Assembly: GCA_037102815.1 (NCBI GenBank)
Contig: BTPP01000004.1
Span: 682,001 to 746,000, forward strand
DNA length: 64,000 bases
DNA from: Neurospora intermedia
Lineage: Eukaryota; Ascomycota; Sordariomycetes; Sordariales; Sordariaceae
Direction: 5' to 3'
Shown here: in pieces, positions 1 to 13,700 of the stretch
Layout: each line of letters begins with the position of its first letter
How positions within the stretch are numbered: the first letter of the stretch is position 1
Notes under the pieces: generated by a model
Told to the model about the DNA's origin: nothing
Database searches by the model: none
The model's input: the letters and a program-made list of their open reading frames with translations, nothing else
Made by a program: the position numbers and the translations under genes

Positions 1-1959
1 GCTTGAGGTCAGGCTGTGCTGAGACTGTAGGCGGTTCGCAGACAAAGCATACTGAGAGGTCGGGTGGGCCGTTGTCGAAGCTGCAACGACGGTCGACGGC
101 GAGACACCAGAGCCGCTGGTCGGCAAGATTGACGGAATGGGAGCAGCCGCCGACGTGGAGTTGACGTAGGTCGCAGCCATGCCCGGAGCAGGTAAAAGGA
201 TGGGAGGCAAAGAAATCATGCTCTCCGGTGCGTAGCTGACGCGGGAATAGACTTCACCCGGGAGCGTATTTGCCGTGGATGATTGAGCGTTGTTCAGTGT
301 CAAGTTTGACACCGACAAGCGCGCTTGTTTCAAGGCCATCTCGCTCGTCGATGGAAGCGGTGCACAGGCAAACTCTCGAGAATTTCTGAGGGCTTCAGGT
401 ACCGTTACTGTGGGGTATAGGGTCTCTGAGGAGGCGTACGGCTTCAACGGCGTCCGACGTTTAGCTGGCGGCTCTAGAAGATCAAACTCTGGCATGCTCC
501 TCTTTCGGGTTAAGGGTGTGCTTGCCGGGTTCCAGATTGGGGTTTGGCCGGCGGCATGGGTCGGCCAACCTTGGCCAGAGCTCTGCTTCGCATAGAAACT
601 CGCGCTTGGTGACTGTCCGGCCAGAGTCGGCTGCAGTGGTGAGGGAAAGTGCTGGCCTGTTGTGGGAGAGGGCAAACCTGAAACGGGGAGGGCGTTTGGT
701 GACGGGGCCAACAGATCTGCTGGCGAAGAAACTTGTCGCGCTCGGTCCAGATATTCGCGAAATCTAGCCAGCTTAACCAGCCATTCTTCCCACTGCTTCT
801 CGGTGACCAGAAGGCTGTATCGCATATTTCCCAGAAACTCAACCTCCATAACATGAATCTCGTTCACCGAAAGCTGGGACACCTCGGACCACGTCTTGTT
901 GGTGTATGTGTTGTCGTCGAGAAACTTGTTTGCTAACATCAGCGCGACCGTGAGCAGCCGATACTCACTGCCTGGGAGCCCATGCATCTTTGGGTTCAGA
1001 ACCTTGAGTCGATGAATGTACAAGAGAGACAGAAGAATAACATTCTGTGTCACCTGGGTAGTCGACAAGAGGTTGTGGACCCATTTCTTGAAGTTGGGGC
1101 AAGCGATGGCGGGTCCCTCGATCCGTCGTACAGGGGCGGCGCCTGGACGAAGGGCATCGTATGTCGCGGCCTGCTCAAGTACTTTTGAAGTTTCGAACCA
1201 AAACAGTGCTGTCAGATCGGCCACCAAATCCGAGAGACTTCCGCCTTTGGGACTGATACATGCCGGAACCTGCAAGCTGTGGAGTGCCATGGCGGCATCC
1301 CGCTTCGAGATCTCCTGTTCTCGTCTGATGGGGCTTGGTGAGGGCGGTCTTGAGGGCCGCTGTGAAGATGGCTTCCGTGATTGGTGCTGCTGTTGGTACT
1401 GCTGCTGTTGTTTCTGCGAAACGTATTGTTGTTGGTGTTGCTGCCGTGGTGGACTTGGCTGCCGAGACTGGTGCTGCCGCTGTTGGTATTGCTGATGCTG
1501 CTGGGCATAACCTCGCTGTGCCGAACCTGAATTCGAGCTAGTAGACGAAGCGGCAGTCGACCATTGCTGTGGGTTGGGGAGGTAATGTGACTGTGTATCC
1601 GAGTAAGAACACAGTGACTCGGAGTTGTTGAACATGTGGGCCAAATCTCGAGGCGGCCTTTGGGACACAGCACTACAACTGGAAAGTGCTGGTAGAGTTG
1701 GGTGAGTGTAAGACCTATGTTGTTCGTAGGAGGGAGTCAACTTCGGCACTTGGTATGTGGTACCCATGTCGTTGTCGTATGGCGGCGTCTGAAGACCACC
1801 GGCACTGCTTGGATTTGAGTTCTTGATGAGGTTTCCGTAGCGGCGCCAGCCAGATACGAGTGATTGGGTCGTCCACCGGTCGGCAGGAGACTGATGCTGA
1901 CTTGAGAAGGGCGACGAGGAGGGGAGAGGGTTCTGACACCGCGTCCTGGCGAGATACAT
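1..1959 (-). CDS. Clg1/Pcl-type cyclin with Gln-rich N-terminus (partial)
   Basis: The minus strand is open without a stop from before 1959 to the left edge, so the C-terminus lies outside the window. A cyclin box occupies about residues 290-400. Readable segments include LSLLYIHRLK, RLLTVALMLANKFLDDNTYT and NKTWSEVSQLSVNEIHVMEV, which match the alpha-helical core of Pho80/Pcl-family cyclins, especially fungal Clg1-like proteins that partner Pho85-type kinases. Residues about 150-200 are an imperfect Gln/His/Tyr-rich tract. Downstream are Pro/Ser-rich disordered segments and a basic patch (PPAKRRTP, about 460-473) that could be a nuclear signal. No intron is needed in the visible frame. The ATG at 1959 is the first in frame. 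The frame stays open upstream to a TGA near 2123, so a 5' intron and an earlier start are possible. Family assignment is firm; the exact orthology (Clg1 or another Pcl) is inference. Confidence 0.85.
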   Translation of the reverse strand, partial: MYLARTRCQNPLPSSSPFSSQHQSPADRWTTQSLVSGWRRYGNLIKNSNPSSAGGLQTPPYDNDMGTTYQVPKLTPSYEQHRSYTHPTLPALSSCSAVSQRPPRDLAHMFNNSESLCSYSDTQSHYLPNPQQWSTAASSTSSNSGSAQRGYAQQHQQYQQRQHQSRQPSPPRQQHQQQYVSQKQQQQYQQQHQSRKPSSQRPSRPPSPSPIRREQEISKRDAAMALHSLQVPACISPKGGSLSDLVADLTALFWFETSKVLEQAATYDALRPGAAPVRRIEGPAIACPNFKKWVHNLLSTTQVTQNVILLSLLYIHRLKVLNPKMHGLPGSEYRLLTVALMLANKFLDDNTYTNKTWSEVSQLSVNEIHVMEVEFLGNMRYSLLVTEKQWEEWLVKLARFREYLDRARQVSSPADLLAPSPNALPVSGLPSPTTGQHFPSPLQPTLAGQSPSASFYAKQSSGQGWPTHAAGQTPIWNPASTPLTRKRSMPEFDLLEPPAKRRTPLKPYASSETLYPTVTVPEALRNSREFACAPLPSTSEMALKQARLSVSNLTLNNAQSSTANTLPGEVYSRVSYAPESMISLPPILLPAPGMAATYVNSTSAAAPIPSILPTSGSGVSPSTVVAASTTAHPTSQYALSANRLQSQHSLTSS

Positions 1960-4673
1960 GCCGCGAGAAAACTCCTTCTGACGGCGGGGGAAACAGCGGA
2001 TATGACGTGGTGGGGGAAAAAAAAAGTCCGACGACGACAAGCTACTGCACCAGTGACTGTAAGTGAGCAATTGGTGAAGTTGATTTGACGATATGGCTTT
2101 CAAATCTGGATCAGAACTCTGAGGTCAGAAAGAACCCCGGCATATGGTGACGCCTAGACAGCAATTGCTTCCTTCTCGTTTTCTCTGCCGTGGTCTGTTT
2201 TTTTTTTTCTTGCAATTTGAAACTGGACTGCGGAGATCGAGGACAGGAAGTGTCTTGGTGACTGTAGTTTTGTATATCGCTCCTTCCAACGCCTATCGAA
2301 TTCGAACCTGCTCTTGCCGGCAGTCCAAGGCAGGCGCGAAAGGGCTAGCGGCGTCGCGCGTGGACGGCTCAGAGGCAACTTCCAAAGTGCTCCGGTCGCA
2401 AGTCGTTAACCGGATCGAGGGAACGAGCTTCCTGATTCAGGTACTGTACCGGACCAGGTGGTGTGTCGCTTCTTTGACCGTAGTCCTTTATGGAGAACGC
2501 CTCCCTTTGCGACAGGACAAGCTCGGATCAAGATGGGCGCAATGAAGCTTTGTCTGTGGAGGACTCTCTTCGCTGCTGGAATGACACCCTGGATTGGCAA
2601 AGAACAGGATATAGCATGGAGGGAAGAAAAAGGGGGGAAGATTCGAGTCGTTGGTACCCGGGCCCGGGTCCGTGTCGTGTCGTGTCGTATCGTGTCGTGT
2701 CCAGTCGTTCTCGCGGTCGAGGTAATGTGGGCGTGGTCGTTGCCGTGGATGTCCGTTGCTGTTCGTGTTTCCTCTTTACCTTACACACACGTCCACCGTG
2801 ACCTTTTCTGGCGACAATGGAATGGTGGTGACGGGAGGATGAGGCACTGGTCACAGCGAAGCTCCTGGTGACGACGGGTGATGCTCTGAGGCTGAAAGGG
2901 AAAGCAGAATGAACAATAAGTCGAAGGTTGAAGGGGGGGAAGGGATACCGGTCAGGGTACCTCTATCTCTAGGGATGGAGGAGGAGAATATTGAAGGAAA
3001 CAGAAAGAGTCGAGGTGAAAGCCTCCATTTCCTCTGCCATGATCCATGTTGGGTTTGGGGATGAAGGAGGTCATGGTCCCGTCACGGTGTTCCGTTCGAT
3101 TGCTTCGTCTTTCCCCGTCGTGGTTGCGTACTAGTATGTATCCGTATCGGGTGAGTACCAAAAAAGTGAATTTGGGAAGCGTGTCAGTGGGGATCCCATG
3201 TTTCCATGTTGGTTCAATGCTTGTCTGCTTCCACAGGTCACTCCGTTGCAGGTCACTGCCACTAGCGGACCCTGGTCTTGTGGTCTGGTCTGTACATTCC
3301 CATGTCCCGTCTTCCACTTGTCCCTCTTGCGTGAACCCGGGACCCGCTGCCAGTGACAGTCTCTTTTTTTTTGAGGTACGGTGATACATATCTCTTTTCT
3401 GCTTACATCCAGGGCGTATGTACGTATGTACTGCGTACTAGGAGGGGGGGCACCCGACTGACCAGCAATGGAAATTGCATCCAAGCCATTCTCACGCATA
3501 TTTGATCTGGCTGAGCCAGAGATTGTTGCATCGCGACCTACCTCTAGGTATTCGGGCTTGGTACTTACCTACTCACGCAACATTCAGCAAGTATCACTGA
3601 TGACCGAATGTCGTTGTCAGCAGATTCCGAATCTTCCTCAAGGTTTGGGTGCTGGCCAGTCACGGCCCGTATCTTGTCGGGTCCCGGATGCAAAGAGGAA
3701 AAAATAAAAAAGCAGAAGGCTCCAGCAGCTGCGTCCAGTTGCCCACCGCCGGTCGCGTAAAGTGCCTTCCTTTGCTCGACATCTGGCTTCAGTGTGGAAC
3801 AGGCAGATCCAGTCCTCCGCCAACGTTGCCTCTGACTGGCTGGATGGATGGTCTCTGCTCCATTGGGTCGAATGGTGGATCACGCTCACCAAGGAGCGGT
3901 CCGGGGTCTTTGCCATTTTCCAACCCTTCATTGAATGCGCTGCATGGCCATGGCTGCTCCTTGGCTCCTTCCACTATGATTCTTGGCCTTGTACCCCCGT
4001 AGAAAAGAGCAAGCAGGACCGGAAGTGTGGACAGGAAACAACTCGAATTGTTGCGAGTCGGTGCCCGTCAACCAAGGCTGTAGTCCGTGTACTTGGAAAG
4101 GTGCGTACTTGCTGCTGCCATAATTTGGCTTTTGATTTGTCAGTTGTTAGCGTCTTACGAGTTACCGTGCCTGACTGAAGAATGGGTAGTGGTGGTGGTG
4201 AGGTAGGTACCGGTAGGTAGGGGCAGTGGGCAATGAGCACACGGACCGGGGATCCACAAAAAAGAACCCTTCTGCCAATCCAATTACACCTTTCCACTTT
4301 AGTCCCTAGCTCCATGGCATTGCTCTCACTTGAACACTGGGCCACTGGCGCACCACACACACACACAACACACATTGATTGGCACTGCAGTTGTATACAC
4401 TACGGTAGTGAATCTCGGCTGTCTTTTCTCTCGTTCCCATCAGTCAGTCCCAGTCGTGCATCAGGTAAAAAATAAAAAGAAAAAAAAAGTAAAGGCCTCG
4501 GCGAGGATACAAACACATTGGCAGGCCAAGCGGTTTGAGCGACTTTTCACCTCGTTCCTCTTTTTTATCTCAGACTTCCATGAAAACAGGTTAGCGCGTC
4601 CGGAGATCCATTCATGTTGACCTCATCCCTGCCGTCAACGGCGTCTCCTTTTGTGTCCCTCTGGTCGGGATCC
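1960..4673. other. Cyclin upstream region, no recognised gene
   Basis: Balanced-composition DNA upstream of the minus-strand cyclin gene. All open frames are short (at most about 145 codons), overlap on both strands and show no domain I know. Pyrimidine-rich stretches on the minus strand (for example complement of 2871-2960) resemble fungal promoter or 5' leader sequence. A run of TGTCG-like pentamers lies at about 2671-2702. A candidate 3' splice site (CTCAC followed by TTACAG on the minus strand, near 2055-2070) fits a leader intron of the cyclin gene but is unproven. Confidence 0.4.
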
Positions 4674-4700
4674 AACACACACACACACACACACACACAC
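4674..4700. repeat. (AC)n microsatellite
   Basis: About 13 uninterrupted AC dinucleotides, followed by TGACACACCAC. It is non-coding in any convincing frame. Confidence 0.9.
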
Positions 4701-7700
4701 TGACACACCACATTGCGACTGAGGTCAGCGTCACCGGACTAGCGCAAACCACAGACCGCCAGCCGAAGCTGGAGAAGAACGTGCTACACGTACATACATA
4801 CATAACGTACCTATAGGCTTACGCAGTAGCTGACCCGGCCCTGTCCGGACCATACTGTACGGCTCCTCCTCGTTTGTACAATCCGAAGTTGCAGCACCAC
4901 ACGATTCCCCCCTCCCCCTTTAGGCCCCTAGTTCTAAGAGTTGTTGTGGCCCATACACGATCTTGTCTACATAGCCAACATAACAGCAGCATGTGTATAA
5001 CGAAACTCACATCGAGTGGCACCAACACCAGGTGCAACACCAGTCATGCCAGCCGGGGTTGAGTGTCTGGAAAGTCAGTCGCCTTATTGGTTTGTTGCTT
5101 TCGCTTGCTCGTGCTGTCTGAGCCCTGATACGGCCCGACGTCAGTTGGCGTCAGATGAAGGAAACTGAGCGGTTTTGCCTGTCTGCCTCGCCCTTCAAAC
5201 GCATTACATGTCGGCCCGTGCTGGACCTGGTGTTTCACGCAGGAAATGGATGCATAGGTACTGTAGTGTAGAAGAGGTACCTACTGCTAGGACTGGAACC
5301 TTCGTCCACGCACTGTTATCGTCGAGTGAGTGACCATCATCTCTGCCGTGTCGAGCATATCCCACGTCGCTGGCTGTTGATGCAGTGGAGAAACAAGGAC
5401 CACTTTATCACCAAAAGTAAAAAGGAGGCACGGGCTTTGCGTTGCTTGGCTTCTCCTGGGGTTTGGCTGGCCATCCATTGATAGCTTGCTGAAAAAGCCT
5501 CGCCCAACGAGTGTCCAAGCCATCGATGCCCTGTACGGTATCAGTCTACCAATCAAAAGCTGACGCCGCGTTTCCAGAGGCAAAAAGGCAACAGTGTCGA
5601 TTGGCGCGTCCCAAGTGGCTGGCCCCTCTCCCTGTCTCCAACTTTCCATCCTCTCTCCATGCCACCAAAAGGGGGGTTTATCCATGACTTAAACCTCAGT
5701 GCATGGCCTTCGCCGTCCATCCAAAAAGAATCATGCCGTGATCGAGAAGCGAAACCACTTGTTCTCCGGCCAGCACCGCGTCACGACACACACCCACACA
5801 ACCTTGTCAAAGATTGATGAAGAGTGCAACGCTGGAGTGCTATTGAACACACAAGCCGCCCAACAGAGTCCCTCTTTCAATAAACCCTTCGCCGGAACGA
5901 TCAACCGTCACGGAACTCGCCCACTCCAGATCCCTCCCTCCCTTGAACTTACTGTGCTGCCGCCGAGCCCAGGCAAAAGGCCTCCCTGAAGTCACTCGTG
6001 CGTCTCCAGCTCTTCTCATCCGGAAAGTCTGGAAATAGAACGCCTCACGATGCATCCAACATGACTTCTAGACCTCCGACTTGGAGACATAGCACATCGC
6101 ATACGCACACACAAACGCACGCGCACACGGTCGGGATCCTCTTTATTACCTAGAGCTGAATGATTGATGAGCGCAGGTCGATCCGAGGTCGCTCGCAGGT
6201 CTGTACACTAGTACTCTGCCATTTCCAGAAACATCATGATGAGCACAACCTGGAGGAGCTGGTTGTGAAATGGAGCGTCAGCGACCCGCTCTTTTTCCCG
6301 CCTCTCTTCCCCATCTTTAATCTTGACTCCCATTTCAACCGTTCCGGATCACAGTCTTGCAAAACTCGCTTTGGTTGAAGTGATTTTCCCTTTGCGGAAA
6401 GACGACAAAAACCCAAAAAGCCTCGGCTCCGTATGGAATGCGTCCGAACCTTGCGTAGCTTTGATGCGACAATCAAACGACATAACCCTTATCCTGGAGG
6501 AGCATCACAAGTATAGAGCACGTATGTCTCTACTCGGCCAGCAACAGCCGAGCCCCAGCTGTGTACGCACTACCGTACGTACTACACACACTAGAGGTAC
6601 GTACTATACAGTGGATTCCTTCCTAGTAAATCAACAAGGTGACCGCCGTGACGATTCGCGATGCTCGAACAATCCATCCATTTTCCTGATGTCTCGAGGG
6701 AACCAATGAGAATTGCCGAGACATGGAAAGTCGAAGCCGAACACAAATGGAAAGTGCTGTGCGCTTGCCTTTCCATGTCTTTTCCTGTCTCTGGCTTCCC
6801 TTTGTCCAGGCAGGCGCCTGAGTATCTAAGGCGTGCAAATTGAAAAGTTACGATCCTGTTATTAAATGAATCAGTACGTGTCGTAGCCAAGATGAGGACG
6901 GACATCATAAGGTATGCAGCATATCCCATCCGTCGTGTCCATCCATCCATCCATCCCTTCATCAGCAGAAGCAGAGCACAAGGAAAATTCTACAACACCA
7001 GACGGATACGGATGTGATATCCTACTGGGTTGGTTACTCATCATATCTGGCTCCAACACCAAAAGAAACGCTAACCAGGCTGAGAAGGAGGGCCACGGAC
7101 CGCCTCAGTCATTATCTCGTTGGCGTTTGATAGCTGGGCAAAATGTACCGCCCAAGCCGTTCCATCCGCAGTCAATTGTCCCTCATGTTCTTGTCCGAGT
7201 TCGGTTGCCAACATGCAATTCCTCCTGTCGTTGCAGTCTTTTTGACCGTGCCCCCATGCCGGTTACAATGTCGTCTCGTTTCGAACTATAGAAATGGAAT
7301 TGGATTCCACCCTTTATCTTGCCAATAATCTGTGCACCAGGCCAAGGAAAAGTGGTCTTCGCCGCTTCATGCTCATTATCGTCTTGCTCGGTATGTGTAT
7401 GAAATGGGAAGTCCTACCTCGCCTTGAAAGCAATCAGGACCGATGATGGCCGACTGACTGCCTGCTTGCAACTAACACAAAACGGATACTGCTCACAAAA
7501 CCCAGGTCAAGGTTCCCTGGGTGTGCATGCCCCCGGAACCTCCATGTACTGGGGATCCAGTTCATCAAGTACTTTGGTGTATTGAACGACTTCGCTTGTC
7601 GACTTCTGAAGCTCAATGGTCCCATACAAACCAGACACTAGTAACGCCGGATCCTGGAAAGGGTGGAGAGGCTGGCAAGCTGGCAGAGCTGGAAAAGAAG

Positions 7701-7727
7701 GCTGGAGGTAGCAATTCCGCAACACGC

Positions 7728-7731
<4 letters not shown>
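4701..7731. other. Intergenic, no recognised gene
   Basis: Only short overlapping frames. The longest is 132 codons at 5287-5685 on the minus strand, with no familiar motif or splice-supported extension. Small repeats are present: CA-rich runs near 5790 and 6100, and a CATC tetramer run near 6937-6955. Short palindromes built on GTACCTAC or TAGGTACC recur here and in the other intergenic regions. Confidence 0.4.

Positions 7732-7759
<28 letters not shown>
7732..7759. repeat. Poly(T) tract, 28 bp
   Basis: Twenty-eight consecutive T on the plus strand, followed by CGATTTTTATTG. It could be a length-variable homopolymer or the reverse of an old poly(A) tail. No target duplication or retroposed gene is evident beside it. 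Confidence 0.9.
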
Positions 7760-10700
7760 CGATTTTTATTGTACGGCGTCGCTCAACATCGTAGGATCTG
7801 CATGACACCGAGAATGAAGGCCACTTCCTTTCATTCACGCGGGCTGACGACATACGATGATGCTGATTTGAAGCACCAATTGTCCCAGGCAGTCGCCGAC
7901 CAACATTATTATCCGATTCGACTCCGACTCCTACCCACCCCAGGCGCAAGCGATGCGACAAAGTGGGTGTATACCCCTCCCTCACCATACATCGAGAGTG
8001 CTGATTACAGCAAGATTTCAAAGACCAAACCAAGTCGGGGGGTACAGGCAATAAAGAAACTTTGATCCAGCCGCGGCACCTATCTGGACCTACTATGTAC
8101 GGTAAAAGGCAATTGCTTCATTCTCCAGCTACTATTGATTTGTATTATTTTAAACGAGGATCCCGTGCAGTAGGAAGCTCCAAAAGACATGGTTTGCAAG
8201 CATGGCAAACCCAAGGCTTTTGGAACTGCGCGTAACCGTACTCGTGCCCAGAAAGTCCGAGACGGCTGAGAACCAAGTTGTGGCATTCAAATTCCAAAAA
8301 CGCCGACAGGATGGATGTTTCGAGACAAGGCTCCGCAACTTCAAAGTACGAAAAGTTTGTTGCTCATCCGTTCGGATTCGTAAACCCGTGTTGGTGATGG
8401 AAAGTGGTTCCATTCGCTTTCTTGTTCGATCCGGCGATATTCTGATGGTGCAGATGCGTGCACCATGTAGGTAGTATGCCATGCGCGTACAGGATCGGGT
8501 TAACACCATTCAGCAGAAGAAGCCGGTGGAGTTGTTGATTCTGAACGGCGTTAATCCTTGAGCTGTGTCCCCAATCCCAACCACCACTCTCTTTTGTCCC
8601 CATTCGGACCAGGACGGTAGGCAGATCGAGAACCGATCAACCATTACGGATGGATACACATGAGTTTTCAGAGGTTTTGAACATCCATGCACCGACAAAG
8701 TACATGGCTATAAGCCCGCAGCAAATTGGTTACCTTGTGATTACCAGGCATAGGCGCAGGATTCCGCTGTTTCATTTCTCAATCATGCCGCACCGCCGCC
8801 GCCCTTCAGATATGTTCAATATGTTTTATGTAGGCCACAGGGAGCTACAAGTCGGGGGGGGGCGATGGCGCGGGCAACTGATGACCTCGACGATGTCAAA
8901 GGATCCGGTCCGTGTGTGGTCATTCTGCCACGACCTTCACATTCCCGTTCGCACGGGATGTTAGATATGTGCGAAACACAAGACGGGATCCAACTTTTTT
9001 GGAGTAACTTTGTTCGTGAATGGGCGCGCCCCGCAACAGTTGCGAATAAGGCAATTTGCTGGCGCTGCAGATCGAAAACAAGCCATATAACCAAGCCTTT
9101 TGCTCCTGGTTGGCCCTTTTGCTATGTGTCGGTTCTTCCACGCCCTCTTTTGATGGCCTTGGCAAAGCTGGCACAACCGCAATCGGTCGGTTGGAAATTT
9201 CCAGACCTGACCAGCATGGCAAAGGGCGGCGGTTGTCTGGAAAGGGATACGGAAGACGCAAGAGCTGTCAAAGGGAACTACCTCTAGGACGGATGTAGAA
9301 TGGCATACACCTCTCCCCGGAGTAAATGCGTTGCAGTGCCATGACCGTGTGTGGTATGCTTACAGTACACTACATACATACCTACCGACCTCACAACACT
9401 CAGCAGCAGGACCTCGAGGTGGTGGAGAACGCCCAACTGAACTGTGTCCATTCCAACCCTTCCTTCCCTTGAGAGCCCGTACAGTGTGACAAAAGATTGT
9501 TAAATTTTGTCGCGGGTCCGTCTTCGTTTCTCGCTTTCGATAGTATTTGCAGCAATGTGAAGGTGGCCCAAGGTGGTCAGCCGCTTTTTCCCCAGGCGAG
9601 CTGCCAGTGAGACACGCCAGACAACAACAAGCAAGCTGCGGTTAGTTTGATTGGATTGGGATGTATCGTGTCATGTAACACTGGGGGTGGTATTTCGAAG
9701 CCCGTTTTCTTTCTTTTGAAATCTCAAATGAATGGACCGTCCGCTCGCCCACGCGCGCGCGCCCCATCGTCAAGTGACGCGGACGGGCACGGCAGGGTGG
9801 ACCCGGGGAAGGGTACTTCTACACTACGAGTACCTAGGGGGATGGTGGACAGCCGTCGAGCAGCCGGACATTGCAGTGGTGTCGCTATCGCCCGCCGCAA
9901 TACCCTGTGAACAATTGGCAATTGATTCGCTCTGGAGCTAGTGGTCTCTTTTTTTTTCATTTTGACGCCTCGTTCCAGTCCCTTGTTCCCCAGCAACTTA
10001 ACCTCCCAGCACTAACAATGCCTAGTATTGCTGGCAACGAGATGCTGGCAAAATGCGTCGCCGGATTGTTGTGACATAGGCAGGGCTCTGCACTGCGTGA
10101 CATCAACATCCCATCCTCATCAATACGCCCCTTTTTTTTCAATCGCACATTAAAACTTCATTCGGCAATGAAAGGCAACTGCTTTCTCGACTGGACCTCA
10201 TCAAGTCACATCAGTCATGTGGCTTGTATAACCTTCCGGCGGAGCCTTGTCATCGTCTTCGTCGGTTTCGCCTCCCCATGCCTGCTCGGGTTTTCTCTTT
10301 GGTCTTTTGGTGATCTCGATCTTAAAGCTAAATGTTTGCCGCTTCCGTCGTGCCCGTGATGGGCGCAAACCCTTTGTTTCGTGTAATGCCGTCTTGCCGT
10401 CACGTCTCGATATGACCTAGCAGGGCTTGTATGTGCTAATATGTAATCTGTTTGCAACTCTTTCGGCGGGCCACTGCTTTGAGGGAGAGATGTTTCGAAA
10501 GTGGCGGGCCTGAAAGCATGGATTTGATAGACACCACTTTCCCGTACTGCACTGTTTATCTGTGGAAGGGGATAGACAGGTCACACCCATTATTTATCCT
10601 TTACAGATCGTATTCGATGGATGGGGTTACGTGAAAGATCGTTGGCGCAGGCTTACCGCCCACCTCTGTGGTATTGGGCTGGTTGTCCTCCAGCTTTGAT

Positions 10701-13700
10701 TGAGGACTTCCTGGGGTCCTGGCTACATAACACGACTTCCAAACCATCACCATTTCGCTTGATTGCAAGTTTCGCTCCTAATACATCTGATGTAACAGGA
10801 AATTTCACCTGCCCCGCGGGCTCTGGTTAATTCGAGAAGCTATTTCCGGTCAAACACGACAGTATCAGGTCCAAGCACCATATCCGCTACGACGGCCTTG
10901 ACTGATGAAGGCCTTCAAAGACGAGCATATGCCCTGCATCTTTGCTATCATTTGAGGAAACTTCGAGACCACAGTTGACTCCGAAAACATGGCTTTTTTT
11001 TGTCTGTAGGCATTTATGCAATGAATGGCTTGAGGGGGAAAGCACCCTGCTCCAAATTCGTAAATCTACCTCTATCACCAGTAAGAATGTGAAGAGTAGG
11101 CCCTCCGACCTGGTCTCGCCCGTGGTGACGGATGCTACCATGATACCATAGAGGTGACCTCTGACTGAACATCTCGTTGAAACCTGTCATGAAAGTATTC
11201 AATATGGCGGGTTGTCAGTGCATAGCAACTGCCCGAAAGCATGCCCCTTACTTCCAGCTGAGGCGCCTAGCAGCACCCTCGCATTCATGCCCAACTGCGG
11301 CCCTCGAGATGAAAAGCAGTCGGTTTGAAAAACGACATGAAAAGAAAAACCGATAAAGGCCTCGAATTCCCACTCGGAAGGTGAGGCAAAGACTAGCCGT
11401 CGAGCTGTGTGTGGGAGTCTCCGTCATGATGCCACCAGCAGGCATAACCTGAGAGAGTGCATAACAGGGTGCACGGGCCATGCGTGACTGAGGTCATTCG
11501 CGGAGCCTTCGGTCAATGTGTAATAGCATCGGCGGTTGGTGTCGCAAACCGCCGGTGCTTCTCGTCTCCCCAACTCCGAAACCGTCACGGGCAAGAAGAT
11601 GATCTTTGCGCTAAGCAGTAGGTCCAAGATTGAAGCGGGTGGGTGGCCCGCGGGTGAATGAACTTGCATGCTCGACGCCTCACTGAAGGCGGTCGAATTC
11701 AATCGCGGGTTTCATCTCGTCCTGGCGCGAATTTGGAGCCATCCTTGCACCACTCCTCACCACTTGAGACCGGTGATCACCGACGGCGACGGTCATTTCT
11801 TATGTTCCGATCGGATCACATGGCGGTTTGCAATGAACTGGGCCACTCTAGACACCCTCGCAGTCCAACCCCCAGTCAGCATTGCGTATGAGTGACTACA
11901 CTAGGGCAAACTACCTACTGTCGTGAAGGTCAGTCGAAGGTTGGCTTGAATGGGATCATATCGATGGATCATAGAACTGCGATATCGGCTTCGTCGATGG
12001 ACAATGCGCGTACCACAAAAGCCCATTGTGTAGGCTGAATACCTACCTACGTGGGCAGGATTTTCCATGTCCGTCAATGGCCACTGGGAGTACGCCGAGT
12101 GCGCCGAGTGTGCCGAGTGATGGGTGGCAGGATGTTTCGGGCTCGGGTCAGTCGGGACCCTGGATGGTCGACACATGTGCCTTCTTTTTTGGACCGACAA
12201 CAACAGTATTTCAGCGTTTGGAAAGTGTATTTTGTGATACGTACGAACCTGACATAAATGACCTCGTAGCCTGCCTATCTGGAGGCAACAACCGGAGTAA
12301 AACACGGCTTCACAACCGAAACAGAGCGCGATTCAGGCAGAAACAACGGCATGTGAACTCAGCTGTTCGAGGTGATGGTCAAAAAGACAGGACGACGATG
12401 GCGCAAACCCCATGTGCTTGGGGGCTGATAGGCTGGCTGAAAACGACCAACGACCAACAGCCAAACATGTGCGTGCCTCTCTGTACGCGCGCGTCCCCGT
12501 TAATATGAGTCGAGCCCTGCGAGCAACATTGGCCCAGACATGGAGCATATCTCATGTTTGCCCTCGGCTGTGTCTTTGGTCTCCTAGAGGTAACGTGAGG
12601 CGTAGTTTGACTTCAACCACCGTTACCCCACGCTCTATGTCAGCCACTCCGCACATTGCCCATCCGCGCTCTGCCACAACTGTACGTGATAGAACGGTGG
12701 GTGACCTGCACGTGGAGGCATTCTGGGTGGCTTTATCCATCGGAAACAAAACCAAGAAAGTCCGTACTACCGATTGTACTTGGTCAAGTCGCATATGAGA
12801 GCAATTGTCACCCTTATCACGCAGACAGCCAATGCATGTAACTCGGCAAGTCAGTTCCAGTCTGTGCAGGTACATCAATTTGGCATGGAGAAAAGCCTTC
12901 ATGAGAGAGACTCATCTTTACACGTCCCATCTTGTGTCATGGAATAACATCGTGACGGCAGACATTACTGGAAACACAACTGGGTTGTAGTTCAAAGCGG
13001 ACGTCTACGGGTGTGCGCATGCAAGTACTATTGTATGCCCTGCGCAACACAGCAACTTTTACAAGGCCACTCGGACTTCTAATCCTGCCGATTCTCGTGC
13101 GGAAACAATTCTGTTTGTGGCCTCCAACAAAAGGATGCTGTGGTGCGCTTTGGCACAATGCCCACTCCATAGTACATACGCACCGCGTAGATAGGTATTC
13201 AGGGATTCCAGGTTGCTTGTGGTCCCTTTTGTCCGATGGCGGATTGGGAAATGACGGGCTTCGTGGTGGATGCCTGCAGCTTGGACGGGTTGTTGAAGAT
13301 CAACAAGAGAAGCGAACCTGGAAGTCAGATGCCGTGCAGTGATGGTGTGAGGTTCCCTCAATGGTGACTGGCAGGCTGGAACATTGTATCCATTTGAGAC
13401 GTGATAGTTCTCCCACCAGGCGGCAGCACCAAACTTGCACGGTTTCCACCATGTTTCTGCTTCAGTTTCCGGAGTCGCAGCATCTCGCATAAGAGTGGTA
13501 ATCGGGAATTAGATCTAGATTGATGCTTTAAACGGCAGGGCAGGCAGAGCAGATTGTCGAACACCTGCTTTCACACGCCGATGAATGGTTGTATCAAGGC
13601 ATTGCACCCTACATTTTGCAAAGCCTCAGTTCTCCGTGTGTTCTAGTTGGTAGCTGGACCATTTGCTGCTGAAAGGCACTTGGAAAGAAGAATGGATAGG

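Noticed and set aside
2290-2330. tRNA-like B box (GGTTCGAATTC on the minus strand)
   Set aside because: The flanking bases do not pair into T-arm or acceptor stems and no A box is in place.
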